From NCBI GenBank assembly GCA_049603715.1, contig JBMYSW010000007.1, positions 1-64,000 of the forward strand: a stretch of DNA of 64,000 nucleotides. The letters run 5' to 3'. This DNA is from Pontibacterium sp049603715. GTDB taxonomy: Bacteria; Pseudomonadota; Gammaproteobacteria; Pseudomonadales; Balneatricaceae. Position 1 is the first letter of the stretch. Each line of letters starts with the position of its first letter. Below are positions 44,507 through 53,554 of this stretch, piece by piece. The translations under genes and the position numbers were made by a program. Below the pieces are notes generated by a model. The model worked only from the letters and a program-made list of their open reading frames with translations. It was not told where the DNA came from and made no database searches.

Positions 44507-45739
44507 CTATTCAGCGTCTTCGATAAGCTCCACAAAACGCGCTTGCGCAGTCTCTGCGGTCATCGAGGGGTCATTAAAGAACTCGATGCTTAGCTCTTCG
44601 ATTTGAGAGAGTGTGTCTGGGTCAATCAGCATTTCCATGCTGGGGATCGTATTTCCATTCGCCAAAATTTGTAGGCCTTTGGCCATACATTCATTGGCTG
44701 ACTGAAGGTCGATATCGCCACGAACAGGCAACGACCCCTTCTTCAAGTTAAAGGCCAATTGCGCCTCTGGCGACACAATCATCTGCGCCAGCTCTTTTTG
44801 AGCTTTGGTTTTTTCTTCGCTATCTAACACAGGGAAGTAAAAGGCATCACCACTGGTAGAAATCACTTCATTCGCGCCCAGCGCTGGTAAACAGGTATAG
44901 TCTTTACCTACTTCTTTCCCAGCCACTTGGAATTCACCTTGTGCCCAGTCACCCATGATTTGGCCACCAGCCTCACCATTGATCACCATGGCGGTAGCGA
45001 GGTTCCAGTCTTGGACTTTGGAGTTCACCGCGAGCTTGCGAGCGTCATCTGCCGCTTTGAAGACCTTGGCCATTTCTGGACCAGCGGCCAAGTCCGCATC
45101 GTGGTCGCCCAATACTTGGTTATAAATGTCTTTGCCAGCCAGAGCCGCCATCAATACACCAAAGGCACCGCTCGCTTGCCAACCTTGTTGCCCCATCGCT
45201 AAAGGTACTTTGCCGGCCTTTTCGAGCGCCGGGGCAGCGGCAACAAACTCACCCCAGTTGGTTGGTACAGCAACACCGGCATCGGCATAAGCTTTGTTAG
45301 ATAGCCACATCCACTGCCACGAGTGAATGTTGACAGGTGCACAGTAAATTCGCCCCTCATATGTACAAGCGTCCAACAACGACTGAGGCACCACTTTATT
45401 TGCCCAATCATTGGCTTCGGCCACATCAGTAAGGTCTAGCAGCATGCCCTCTTCGATCAACTCTTGTGCTTGCTTGCCGTGGTTTAGCTGAGTTGCCGCC
45501 ATAGGATCGCCACCCACAATACGGCTGATAATCACAGGTCGAGCTACGCTGGCCGAGCCTGCAATGGCGCCATCAACCCACTTGTGGCCAGACTGATCAA
45601 ATAACTTCGCTAACTCTTTAACAGCCGCCGCTTCACCGCCCGACGTCCACCAGTGGGTGACCTCAAGCTCTGTTGCGCTAGCCGTTGTGGATAAGATACC
45701 CGCCGTAGCGAGTGATAAAAGACATTTTGAGAACTTCAT
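44507..45739 (-). CDS. Sugar ABC transporter substrate-binding protein (GtsA-like)
   Basis: A 410-residue periplasmic protein with a signal peptide (MKFSKCLLSLATAGILSTTASA). The mature N-terminus LEVTHWWTSGGEAAAVKEL is nearly that of Pseudomonas GtsA glucose/mannose-binding proteins. YEGRIYCAPVNIHSWQWMW, VQDWNLATAMVINGEAGGQIMGDW and KGSLPVRGDID are also conserved with that group. The ligand is a sugar, possibly glucose or a beta-glucoside given the GH3 enzyme in the same island. It is first in the minus-strand operon and lies 142 bp from a divergent LacI regulator. Confidence 0.93.
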   Translation of the reverse strand: MKFSKCLLSLATAGILSTTASATELEVTHWWTSGGEAAAVKELAKLFDQSGHKWVDGAIAGSASVARPVIISRIVGGDPMAATQLNHGKQAQELIEEGMLLDLTDVAEANDWANKVVPQSLLDACTYEGRIYCAPVNIHSWQWMWLSNKAYADAGVAVPTNWGEFVAAAPALEKAGKVPLAMGQQGWQASGAFGVLMAALAGKDIYNQVLGDHDADLAAGPEMAKVFKAADDARKLAVNSKVQDWNLATAMVINGEAGGQIMGDWAQGEFQVAGKEVGKDYTCLPALGANEVISTSGDAFYFPVLDSEEKTKAQKELAQMIVSPEAQLAFNLKKGSLPVRGDIDLQSANECMAKGLQILANGNTIPSMEMLIDPDTLSQIEELSIEFFNDPSMTAETAQARFVELIEDAE

Positions 45740-45759
45740 ATTTGCACCTATTTTAATTT

Positions 45760-45795
45760 TTATAACGTTGCAAAAAAAATTTATAACGATTTAAA
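45760..45795. promoter_or_regulatory. Paired LacI-type operator candidates
   Basis: TTATAACGTTGCAA (45760-45773) is an imperfect dyad with the CG centre usual for LacI-family sites. TTATAACGATTTAA repeats the left half in the same orientation about 21 bp on. Both lie in the very A+T-rich 142-bp region between the binding-protein gene and the divergent LacI gene, about two helical turns apart. Confidence 0.45.
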
Positions 45796-45881
45796 TTTTT
45801 TAAATCAAGAAAAACCTGACTACTACTTTTTGTAAAATTTGCTAAAATTTAACTGAACGCTCCATACCCAAAAGGCAAAAA

Positions 45882-46877
45882 ATGGCCAGAACAACACTAA
45901 AAACCGTGGCAAATGCTTTAGATATCGCGGCGACAACCGTGTCGAGAGCACTTAAAAACGACCCGGCCATCAAGGCCGAAACACGTAGGCGAGTACAAGA
46001 AAAAGCCCGTGAGCTGGGGTACATCCCAGACCGCGCTGGCGTTAGGCTACGTACCGGAAAAACCTTTGTTATTAGCTTGGTACTGCCGGTTGAATGCAAT
46101 ATGACCAACCACAGCGCAAAGCTCATGTCTGCGATTGCCGAGGTACTCAAAGGCACCAACTATCACTTAAACACCAGCTATTGGTTTGAAGGCGAAGACC
46201 CTCTTAACGTCGTTAAGTATATTGTCGAAACTCGTGCGGCGGATGGCATTATTATGAATAACACCACGCCCGAAGACCCAAGAGTGAAGTACCTTTTGGA
46301 GCAAAAATTTCCTTTTGCGACCCACGGGCGAACAGTATGGGCAGAACAGCACCCTTATTTTGACTTTGATAACGAAGAGTTCTCGAAGGTCGCATTTCAG
46401 CGCCTTTACGATCTAGGTCGCCGTAACATCCTCACCATACTTCCTCCTTCAGGCCTCAGCTACACCCGTGATATGGAAGTAGGGACACAAGCGGCATCTG
46501 AACGCCTTTCGTGTAAAACCTTTGCTTGCCCTACTGTAAATTCTGACTCGCCGAGTGACTACATAGAAAAGGAAGTGCGGGCAATGCTACAACAACACCC
46601 AGATATTGATGCGGTTTACTCTAGCTCCCCCGTTGCCTGTATGTCAGTGATTGCTGCGCTAGAATCCTTAGGTAAAACCCTAGGCAAAGACATTGATGTT
46701 TTGGGGCGAGAAGCTATCCCGTTTTTAAAAATGTTTAGGAAAGACGTACTTTTAGTGACCGAGGACGTAGGCAAAGCCGGTGAGTTTACGATTAACGCGG
46801 TATTGCAAGCCATTGAACATCCCGAGCGGCCAATGATGCAAAAGTTAGATGTGCCGACAATTGACTTGATTCACTAA
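45882..46877 (+). CDS. LacI-family transcriptional regulator of the sugar island
   Basis: 331 residues. The N-terminal helix-turn-helix is TLKTVANALDIAATTVSRAL (about 5-24), with the hinge helix near 50-60. A periplasmic-binding-like effector domain starts at KTFVISLVLP and includes ADGIIMNNTTPEDPRVKYL. It is divergent from the sugar ABC operon and almost certainly represses it until a sugar ligand binds. The effector sugar cannot be read from sequence. Confidence 0.92.
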   Translation: MARTTLKTVANALDIAATTVSRALKNDPAIKAETRRRVQEKARELGYIPDRAGVRLRTGKTFVISLVLPVECNMTNHSAKLMSAIAEVLKGTNYHLNTSYWFEGEDPLNVVKYIVETRAADGIIMNNTTPEDPRVKYLLEQKFPFATHGRTVWAEQHPYFDFDNEEFSKVAFQRLYDLGRRNILTILPPSGLSYTRDMEVGTQAASERLSCKTFACPTVNSDSPSDYIEKEVRAMLQQHPDIDAVYSSSPVACMSVIAALESLGKTLGKDIDVLGREAIPFLKMFRKDVLLVTEDVGKAGEFTINAVLQAIEHPERPMMQKLDVPTIDLIH

Positions 46878-46901
46878 ACTCGATTCGCCAGATAACGAAG
46901 C

Positions 46902-46930
46902 AAAAAAACGCGGACTCAAGGTCCGCGTTT
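46902..46930. terminator. Bidirectional terminator between lacI-type gene and purK
   Basis: AAAAACGCGGAC pairs with GTCCGCGTTT around a 5-base loop at the convergent junction, with an A-run upstream (T-run for purK). Confidence 0.75.
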
Positions 46931-46966
46931 CTATGTGGCGCAATCAGGCTTTTCTTTTACTTAGAC

Positions 46967-48076
46967 TTAAGCTTCGTCAGTGTAAACCAAAGCGCGTAGT
47001 TCATTCATTTGAGTAACCAAGGTATCACGGTCGTTTGAGTAGATATTTAAATGACCGACTTTACGACCCGGGCGTGGTGACTTGTTGTAGTCGTGAAGCT
47101 GCACATTGTTAGCTGTGAGCCACTCAGCTTTAAGTGAGCGACCCAATACGTTAACCATAGCCGAATGACCTGTTGGCTGAGTGTTGCCTAGCTGCAAGTC
47201 GAGAATCGCACGTAGGTGATTTTCGAACTGCGATGTAACATCAGCCGCTTGCGTCCAGTGGCCACTGTTGTGTACGCGAGGCGCAAGTTCGTTAACCACA
47301 AGCTCATCACCCACCACAAACAGCTCAATTGAAAGAATACCCACGTAATCAAGGGCTTCAATTAAGGTTTTGGCGATATTCGAGGCTTTTTCAGATAGTT
47401 CACCTGAATCTGCATCGGCAGGAGCAATCGAGGTGATTAGGATGCCACCCTTATGGTCATTTTCAGCCAATGGATAAGCAGAGCAAACACCTGATGCAGA
47501 GCGCGCGGTAATGATAGACACTTCGCGTTCAAACGCCACAAGGCCTTCTACCACAAAGTCACGGTCTAGGCCGTCTTCAGCCAAAAAGGCTTGAGTGTCG
47601 GCATCGGTATCCAACTTCCACTGGCCTTTACCGTCGTAGCCTTCTTCACTGGACTTAACAATAACAGGCAAGCCCATTTCGGCGATGGCAGCCGCAAGGC
47701 TGTCTTTACCGTTAGCCTTTTTGTAAGGCGCGGTTTTAATGCCAAGCTTGCTGATAAAATCTTTTTCGCGACCACGGTGCTGTGTTACTTCAATGGCACG
47801 TGGGTTTGGATGCGCTGGGCAGAAAGGTGCAACAGAGTCTAACAATGCTGTGTCTACGTGCTCACGTTCAACGGTCACCACATCTGGCTCACCAAGAGCT
47901 TTGTAGAGCGCTTCGCCCGTTAGCTCTGGCGTACGCTGAACAATGGTACCCAAACCTTTGACACAGTCAGTGCCTTCGTTTGGCTCAGCCAAGAACGAAA
48001 AAGTAACGTTCATGTTCCAACCAGCCAATGCCATCATGCGGGCCAGTTGGCCACAGCCGATAATCGCTACGTGCAT
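46967..48076 (-). CDS. purK: N5-carboxyaminoimidazole ribonucleotide synthase
   Basis: ATP-grasp enzyme that carboxylates aminoimidazole ribonucleotide with bicarbonate in purine synthesis. The 369-residue protein has the N-terminal VAIIGCGQLARMMALAGW, ATP-grasp blocks PVIVKSSEEGYDGKGQW and FVVEGLVAFEREVSIITARS, and NELAPRVHNSGHWT. It shares one base with the purE stop (TAATG), indicating translational coupling. The pair completes the two-step route to CAIR. Confidence 0.96.
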   Translation of the reverse strand: MHVAIIGCGQLARMMALAGWNMNVTFSFLAEPNEGTDCVKGLGTIVQRTPELTGEALYKALGEPDVVTVEREHVDTALLDSVAPFCPAHPNPRAIEVTQHRGREKDFISKLGIKTAPYKKANGKDSLAAAIAEMGLPVIVKSSEEGYDGKGQWKLDTDADTQAFLAEDGLDRDFVVEGLVAFEREVSIITARSASGVCSAYPLAENDHKGGILITSIAPADADSGELSEKASNIAKTLIEALDYVGILSIELFVVGDELVVNELAPRVHNSGHWTQAADVTSQFENHLRAILDLQLGNTQPTGHSAMVNVLGRSLKAEWLTANNVQLHDYNKSPRPGRKVGHLNIYSNDRDTLVTQMNELRALVYTDEA

Positions 48077-48558
48077 TACTCTACCTCGAACGGAACGCTG
48101 TCAGTTTGGTTTTTACGCCATTCTTGCAAGCGAGCGCTTAGCTCTGGGTCTTTTAGGGCAACCATTTGCGCAGCGATAAGGCCCGCATTGTAAGCACCCG
48201 AGTTACCTACTGCCTGACACGCCACAGCAACGCCTTTAGGCATTTGGACCATCGACATCAGACTGTCCATACCGTTGAAGTGTTTACTCGGCACAGGCAC
48301 TGCAACGACAGGAAGGTGAGTCATGGCAGCAGCCATACCTGCAAGGTGAGCAGAACCACCGGCACCGGCAATAATGACATCAATTCCGCGCTCGTGAGCT
48401 TTAGAGGCAAATTCGTACAAACGCTCCGGCGTACGGTGCGCAGACACTACGTTTGTTTCAAAGCTAACGCCTAGCTCTTCTAGAGGAATAATCGCGTTTT
48501 GCATCACAGGCCAGTCTGATTGCGAGCCCATAATGATGCTAACAGAAATGTTGTTCAT
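48076..48558 (-). CDS. purE: N5-carboxyaminoimidazole ribonucleotide mutase
   Basis: Converts N5-CAIR to CAIR. The 160-residue protein has the class I PurE motifs IMGSQSDWPVM near 10-20, VVSAHRTPERLYEFA with the catalytic His near 45, and GAGGSAHLAGMAAAMT. The length is close to E. coli PurE (169). It heads purE-purK, with a 290-bp gap upstream to the next gene on the same strand. Confidence 0.96.
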   Translation of the reverse strand: MNNISVSIIMGSQSDWPVMQNAIIPLEELGVSFETNVVSAHRTPERLYEFASKAHERGIDVIIAGAGGSAHLAGMAAAMTHLPVVAVPVPSKHFNGMDSLMSMVQMPKGVAVACQAVGNSGAYNAGLIAAQMVALKDPELSARLQEWRKNQTDSVPFEVE

Positions 48559-48814
48559 TACTTGATCCTAGTCGATTCAATGCATTAGGGCCGCTTGACG
48601 ACCCTCACCTAAACGCTGTGTGCTTGTTGTATTCGCCTGCGAGTTTATTACGCAGTTTACGATACAGCACCCACAGCCGCTTTAGTTTGCTAGAAACGCC
48701 GATTTAACAGCGGTTTTTGTGGACACACTTCGCGTGAAAGGCGCACATAATAGCAGATTTTCGCCGCATTACGTATGCAAAGTACCCTCACGAGAAAATT
48801 AAACACGGCAAAAG

Positions 48815-48845
48815 CAACACACTAATGGAGTTAAAGAATGTGTTG
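48815..48845 (-). terminator. Hairpin after the GGDEF-EAL gene
   Basis: CAACACA pairs with TGTGTTG around a 17-base loop, beginning next to the stop codon of the GGDEF-EAL gene. On the minus strand CTTTTG follows. Weak intrinsic terminator. Confidence 0.4.
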
Positions 48846-48848
48846 TAG

Positions 48849-51227
48849 TTAGGCTACACGCGGGATCATTTTCGTTTGCGCCAATAATACCAACGCCTCT
48901 TGCCAGGGCACTGCAGGACTATAGATAAAGCCTTGCACCTCACGACATTTTATACGCTGCAAAAACTCAAGTTGCTGCAATGTTTCGACACCTTCCGCTA
49001 CTACTGACATCCCCAAGCCTTCTGCTAAGTGGAGAATATGCTCGACGATTGCAGCATCTTTTGTAACTATTTTATCATGCGGCCCCACCCCTTGAACAAA
49101 GGCTTTATCAATTTTGATTTTATCGACTGGTAATTGCTTTAGCCGCGCGAGGGAGGAAAAGCCCTGACCGAAATCGTCGATAGAGACACGAAAGCCTCGC
49201 GCTTTGAGATGTAGTAAGACCGCCACTGCCTTTGCTGGCTTTTCCATCGCTAAAGATTCCGTCACTTCAAACTCAATTTGCGACGGTTTTACTTGATGTT
49301 CTTCACACAAGCGCTCAATGTCACTAATTAAGTCCGGCGAATGAAACTGGCGCTCAGATAAGTTAATCGAAACTTTTACCTCTCCATAGCCTTCAGCACA
49401 CCAGCGAGCCACATCTGAGATTGCCTGTTCAATCACCCAACGTCCAAGCGCCAAAATCTCGCCTGTGCGCTCAGCTACTTCAATAAAGCCGCTAGGTAAC
49501 AGCACACCATTCTCTGGATGTTGCCAACGCACCAGTGCTTCAAAAGCGGTAATTTTACCGCTTATCGGCTCTACACGGGGCTGATAGTACAGTACAAAAT
49601 CTTCTTGTTTTAGCGCCTTACGAAGCGCTTTTTCTAACTGTTTACGCTCACTCAGCGTCACCTGCAGCTCGCGACTAAAACCTCGATAATTAAGGCTATC
49701 ATCCGCTTTCACAGCATACATAGCTAAGTCCGCAGCACGTAGCAAGCCCGTGACGTCTTGAGCGTGTTTTGGGTAATGCGCTATACCGATACTTACTCCA
49801 ATAAATAGCTGGTCTTCCTCGATCGTAAAGGGCTTTTGTATCGATTTAGTTATCGACTTTGCTAAGTTTTCGGCGGTTCCTGGTGGCAAATTAGGCTCCA
49901 ATAAAATGGCAAACTCATCTCCCCCTTGGCGAGATACAATACCTAACTCCCCAACTTGCTGTTGAATCCGTTGTGCTACCCCCTTAAGGAGCAAATCACC
50001 ATATCCGTGACCTAGCGTATCATTCACTTCTTTAAATTCATCTAGGTCAATAAAGAGCAAGCCAAAGTGGGTATTGGACTTTTTTGATTCAATTAGCTGC
50101 TCAGTTAAGGCCGCCTTTAAGTAAGTACGGTTAGGCAACTGGGTTAAAGGGTCGTGATTCGCGAGAAACTCCAAGGCACGTGTTTTTGATGTAACTTCGG
50201 CTGTCATTCTGTTAAATGAGTCGACTAGATCATTCATTTCAAGCGTTGCTGGCGACGTCGCAGCGACCTTGTCGACATTTGTTTTATGGCTTGCTATCAA
50301 TTTTGCAATGCGAGCCACTTCACCTACGGGCTTAGATATGAACCCAGACAAAAGCCAAGCTATAAACAATGCAAAAGCAATCCCTGCAACGCTAATAGCG
50401 AGCGCTATTCGAACAATCGCAATTGCGTGATCATGGAGCTCTGATAACGGCTGAGGCACCATGACTCCCCAGCCGGTCTCGGGCACGCTACTAAAACCCG
50501 CAACCATATCCGCTTCTAGTGCCGGTGAGTAGAAAAACGAAACCCCCTGTTCTCCCTGGATCATTCGGGCAACAGGTGCCACTGCTGAGATATCCTTAGC
50601 TTCAATAACCCATTGCTGACGAGGGTGTGCTAGAACCCGCCCAATGCCATCAACTATGGCTGCATGGCCTTTACGCCCAAAACTAATATCTTGCTGGAGT
50701 TGCAGGAAGTAATCGGTTTTTAGCTCCGCTATTAAAATCCCTTTTTGATGCTTTAAAGCCAAAGGTACAACAGGGGTACCCGCAACGACCTGTACGGGCA
50801 AGAACGAAAGATCGAGCTCACCCATATCTATTTGGGTTTCTATTTGGTGAAGTAACTGAGCGGAATGCGGTGACTCATTATCATCTGAAAGGTTCGATGA
50901 CTCAAAGTAACTATGAAGGCGATCATCCTGATCAATCTGGTAGATTCTTGAAAAATGGAGAGCTTCCAGCAAAGGATCAAGGTCTTGGCTAGAGTGACTC
51001 TGCCCCGAGTGCATTTGCCTATGAGCTAAGCGGAGCACCTCTTCCACATCAGCAGCATAACGTGAGAGTGCACTTGTTAGGTTTTTTGCAACAAGAAGGT
51101 GCTTCTCTTGAACAGCAGTGTATTCTTTTTTAACTGCCCAATCGCTCACCCACACGCCCAATACAAAGACAGGGATTAGAGCAACCACACCAAAGCAAAC
51201 AAATAGTAGGGTACGTAATCGAAACAT
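48849..51227 (-). CDS. dCache-HAMP-GGDEF-EAL membrane protein (bifunctional c-di-GMP enzyme candidate)
   Basis: 792 residues. TM1 is at about 5-28, followed by a large periplasmic double-Cache-type sensor (about 30-270, GRKGHAAIVDGIGRVLAHP). TM2 is at about 275-297, with a HAMP domain to about 350. GGDEF spans about 360-520 and EAL about 535-785. Unlike the other c-di-GMP protein in this window, it keeps an intact GGDEF motif (GGDEFAILLEP, near 435) and an intact EAL motif (FEALVRWQHP, near 564) plus DDFGQGFSSL and VAEGVETLQQ, so both synthesis and hydrolysis are possible. Confidence 0.92.
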   Translation of the reverse strand: MFRLRTLLFVCFGVVALIPVFVLGVWVSDWAVKKEYTAVQEKHLLVAKNLTSALSRYAADVEEVLRLAHRQMHSGQSHSSQDLDPLLEALHFSRIYQIDQDDRLHSYFESSNLSDDNESPHSAQLLHQIETQIDMGELDLSFLPVQVVAGTPVVPLALKHQKGILIAELKTDYFLQLQQDISFGRKGHAAIVDGIGRVLAHPRQQWVIEAKDISAVAPVARMIQGEQGVSFFYSPALEADMVAGFSSVPETGWGVMVPQPLSELHDHAIAIVRIALAISVAGIAFALFIAWLLSGFISKPVGEVARIAKLIASHKTNVDKVAATSPATLEMNDLVDSFNRMTAEVTSKTRALEFLANHDPLTQLPNRTYLKAALTEQLIESKKSNTHFGLLFIDLDEFKEVNDTLGHGYGDLLLKGVAQRIQQQVGELGIVSRQGGDEFAILLEPNLPPGTAENLAKSITKSIQKPFTIEEDQLFIGVSIGIAHYPKHAQDVTGLLRAADLAMYAVKADDSLNYRGFSRELQVTLSERKQLEKALRKALKQEDFVLYYQPRVEPISGKITAFEALVRWQHPENGVLLPSGFIEVAERTGEILALGRWVIEQAISDVARWCAEGYGEVKVSINLSERQFHSPDLISDIERLCEEHQVKPSQIEFEVTESLAMEKPAKAVAVLLHLKARGFRVSIDDFGQGFSSLARLKQLPVDKIKIDKAFVQGVGPHDKIVTKDAAIVEHILHLAEGLGMSVVAEGVETLQQLEFLQRIKCREVQGFIYSPAVPWQEALVLLAQTKMIPRVA

Positions 51228-51346
51228 AAGGAAACATCCCTTGTTACCACTAGCGGGTCCCTCCCACTAGCTACGATCTAAGGTATCACCAAATGATACG
51301 AGACACTATTCCAACTTTTGGCGCGCCATAACTAGTACATGAAAAA

Positions 51347-51690
51347 CTACTGACGATAAATGGTTTCAATAAGGTGCCAGCCAAATTTGGTTTTAATTGG
51401 GCCATGAACCGTTAACACAGGCTNNNNNNNNNNATAAGGTGCCAGCCAAATTTGGTTTTAATTGGGCCATGAACCGTTAACACAGGCTTTTTAAATACTA
51501 CGTCGTCAAAGGCTTTAACCATTTGACCACGACGAAACTCACCCAAGTCGCCAAAGCGCTTTTTTGACGGACAGGTGGAATACTTTTTTGCCAGCTGGCC
51601 AAAATCTTCGCCTTTTGCGATTTTATCTTTTAGGGCTTGAGCCTCTTCTTTGGTTTTCACCAAAATATGACGTGCGCAGGCTTTACTCAT
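51347..51690 (-). CDS. ppiC: Parvulin peptidyl-prolyl isomerase PpiC, interrupted by an assembly gap
   Basis: A small cytoplasmic parvulin: residues 1-85 read MSKACARHILVKTKEEA to KTKFGWHL before meeting ten Ns. The 55 bases before the gap repeat exactly the 55 after it. If one copy and the Ns are removed (65 bp), the frame continues IETIYRQ and stops at 51347, giving 92 residues, one short of E. coli PpiC (93). The catalytic-fold blocks GGQMV-like RRGQMVKAFDD and FGWHL are present. The gene is therefore intact in the organism. Confidence 0.9.
51369..51488. other. Assembly gap (10 N) flanked by an identical 55-bp repeat
   Basis: Ns lie at 51424-51433. Bases 51369-51423 and 51434-51488 are identical over 55 bp. 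Such exact overlap at a gap is what two contig ends sharing an unmerged overlap look like, not a biological duplication. Confidence 0.93.
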
Positions 51691-51737
51691 AAATCTCTCT
51701 CGATAAGGGTTGTGCTAAGCGACGAGTTTACCACGAC

Positions 51738-52556
51738 TTAGGCGAGTGCCTTGACCACCGCAGGGATTTCACGCAAGTCGGTGACCATCACACTCACTTC
51801 AGCCGCTCTTTGGGCAGGCAGCTGATCTAGGGTGAGCACATCGTCTGGCTGAGCCTCGCCCGTCAGGTTGACCCAAATACTCGGCACTCCGATACTGCGC
51901 GCCCCTTGAATGTCATCAATCAGGTTATCGCCTACGTGAATCACTTCAGCCGCAGCCACACCGTGTTGTTCAAACGCGCGTAAAAAACTGTCGCGATGAG
52001 GCTTCATCACGCCTAAATCGTCGGCGGTATATTGGGCACTTAGGTGCTGATCTAGCCCAGCGGTTTTGATACAAGCATTGCCATTGGTGAGCGCAAAGCA
52101 ATCAAGCCCTTGCGCGTTTAATTCGCTTAACATAGGCACCGCTTCGTCAAAGGGTGTGACCTGACGCCGTGCCGCGACAAAGTGCTCGAATGCTCGCTCT
52201 ACTAGCCCATGACGTGCAGCTTCGCTAATACCCGCCTCGCAAAAACCAAGGTGCAACATTTGCTGGCGCACCCGACTGACACTGTAAGCAATTTCGGGCT
52301 GAGCCTTTAATACAGCAGAGCGCAAGTGAGCGAGATAATCCACCAAGGCCGCTGCCGGCGCTGCACCCTCGGCTGTGTTAGGGGCGATGGGCAACAGATG
52401 TGATACCGCCGGTTGGCGTTGGCTTAAAAAATCTACACCAAAGTTAGGCACGTGTTCGGCCAACCACAACAGCAGTGCGTGGTCAGCTTTTTTGATCACG
52501 GGGTCGGTATGCCAAAGGGTGTTGTCGAGATCAAAGCTCACACAGGTAATCGCCAT
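51738..52556 (-). CDS. yigB: HAD-superfamily hydrolase, YigB-like
   Basis: A 272-residue HAD phosphatase. Motif I is VSFDLDNTLWHT at 6-17, followed by a helical cap, motif II FALTNGNA, and motif III/IV KPHRDSFLRAFEQHG and VIHVGDNLIDDIQGARSIG. In E. coli YigB dephosphorylates FMN and other phosphates. The position after xerC (31 bp) in the dapF-DUF484-xerC block is the same as yigB in E. coli. Confidence 0.88.
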   Translation of the reverse strand: MAITCVSFDLDNTLWHTDPVIKKADHALLLWLAEHVPNFGVDFLSQRQPAVSHLLPIAPNTAEGAAPAAALVDYLAHLRSAVLKAQPEIAYSVSRVRQQMLHLGFCEAGISEAARHGLVERAFEHFVAARRQVTPFDEAVPMLSELNAQGLDCFALTNGNACIKTAGLDQHLSAQYTADDLGVMKPHRDSFLRAFEQHGVAAAEVIHVGDNLIDDIQGARSIGVPSIWVNLTGEAQPDDVLTLDQLPAQRAAEVSVMVTDLREIPAVVKALA

Positions 52557-52587
52557 GTTAAGTGCCTCTTTAGGTAACGCTGTGCCG

Positions 52588-53535
52588 TTAGTCGTTGGAT
52601 TTCTTTTTTGCCCGTGGATGAGACTGACTGTATACGTCTTTTAAGTGGGCAAAGTCTAAATGGGTATAAACTTGGGTCGTTGAGAGGTCAGCATGACCGA
52701 GCATCTCTTGGACCGCGCGTAAATCACCGCTGCTTTCTAGCATATGGGTCGCAAAGCTATGACGCAATCGGTGAGGGTAAAGGTGGCTGTTAAGCTGGCT
52801 GGCATCACCCAGTTTTTTTAGCCTGAGTTGCACACCGCGCGTAGTTAGCTTTTGCCCACGCTGATTAATAAAAAGCGCCTGCTCTTCCCAGCTTGCGAGC
52901 TGCGCTCGTGCTGGCAGCCAGCGTGCCAGTGCCTCTTTTGCTTTTTGGCCAATGTGTATGTGGCGTGTTTTTCGACCTTTACCCACCACCCAAGCACTGC
53001 CCTCAGCTAGGTCGATATCTTGCACGGTTAAGCTCACCAGCTCAGCCACACGAATACCGGCACTGTAGAGCAGCTCGACCATGGCGAGGTCGCGCAGCAT
53101 CCAAGGGTCGTCTGATGTTTGGTCGAGTAAGGTGTTTAAGTCTTGCGATTCGAGGGTTTCGGGGAGGCGTTTACTGATTTTAGGTGCTTGCACCCCTTTT
53201 GCGGGGTTAACACTGACATAACCTTCGCGCTGTAAAAAGCCGTAGAAGCTGCGTACCGCAGAGAGTACCCGGGCGATGCTGCGAGCGCTGAGCTCTTCGC
53301 GTTTGAGTTGCGCCAAAAATGAACGAATATGTTCGTCGGTGAGGCTACAAATTGCCCAAGACTCAGCCTGTGTAAGGTCACGACCGCTGAAATAAGTTAA
53401 GCGCTGCTCAACATAGTCGTAAAGGCGAGAGAGGTCTCGTCGGTAATTGCTTAAGGTGTGCGGCGACAGCTGGCGCTCGTACACCATGTGTTCACAAAAT
53501 GCGACGAGCAGCTGCTGATCCGTTAATTGCGACAT
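52588..53535 (-). CDS. xerC: Site-specific tyrosine recombinase XerC
   Basis: Resolves chromosome dimers at dif with XerD. The 315-residue protein has the N-terminal SAM-like core-binding domain (LSPHTLSNYRRDLSRL) and a catalytic domain. It carries the Arg in SAGIRVAELVSL, Lys in VGKGRKTRHIHI, the HxxR box HRLRHSFATHML, the Gly-His of MLGHADLSTTQ and the nucleophilic Tyr in VYTHLD. It is called XerC rather than XerD from its location in the dapF-DUF484-xerC-yigB operon. Confidence 0.95.
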   Translation of the reverse strand: MSQLTDQQLLVAFCEHMVYERQLSPHTLSNYRRDLSRLYDYVEQRLTYFSGRDLTQAESWAICSLTDEHIRSFLAQLKREELSARSIARVLSAVRSFYGFLQREGYVSVNPAKGVQAPKISKRLPETLESQDLNTLLDQTSDDPWMLRDLAMVELLYSAGIRVAELVSLTVQDIDLAEGSAWVVGKGRKTRHIHIGQKAKEALARWLPARAQLASWEEQALFINQRGQKLTTRGVQLRLKKLGDASQLNSHLYPHRLRHSFATHMLESSGDLRAVQEMLGHADLSTTQVYTHLDFAHLKDVYSQSHPRAKKKSND

Positions 53536-53554
53536 AAGTTGCGATATAAAATGC

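Noticed and set aside
51369..51488. 55-bp direct repeat as a biological duplication or insertion-site duplication
   Set aside because: The copies are identical, abut a run of Ns and collapse to restore ppiC exactly. An unmerged assembly overlap explains all of this.
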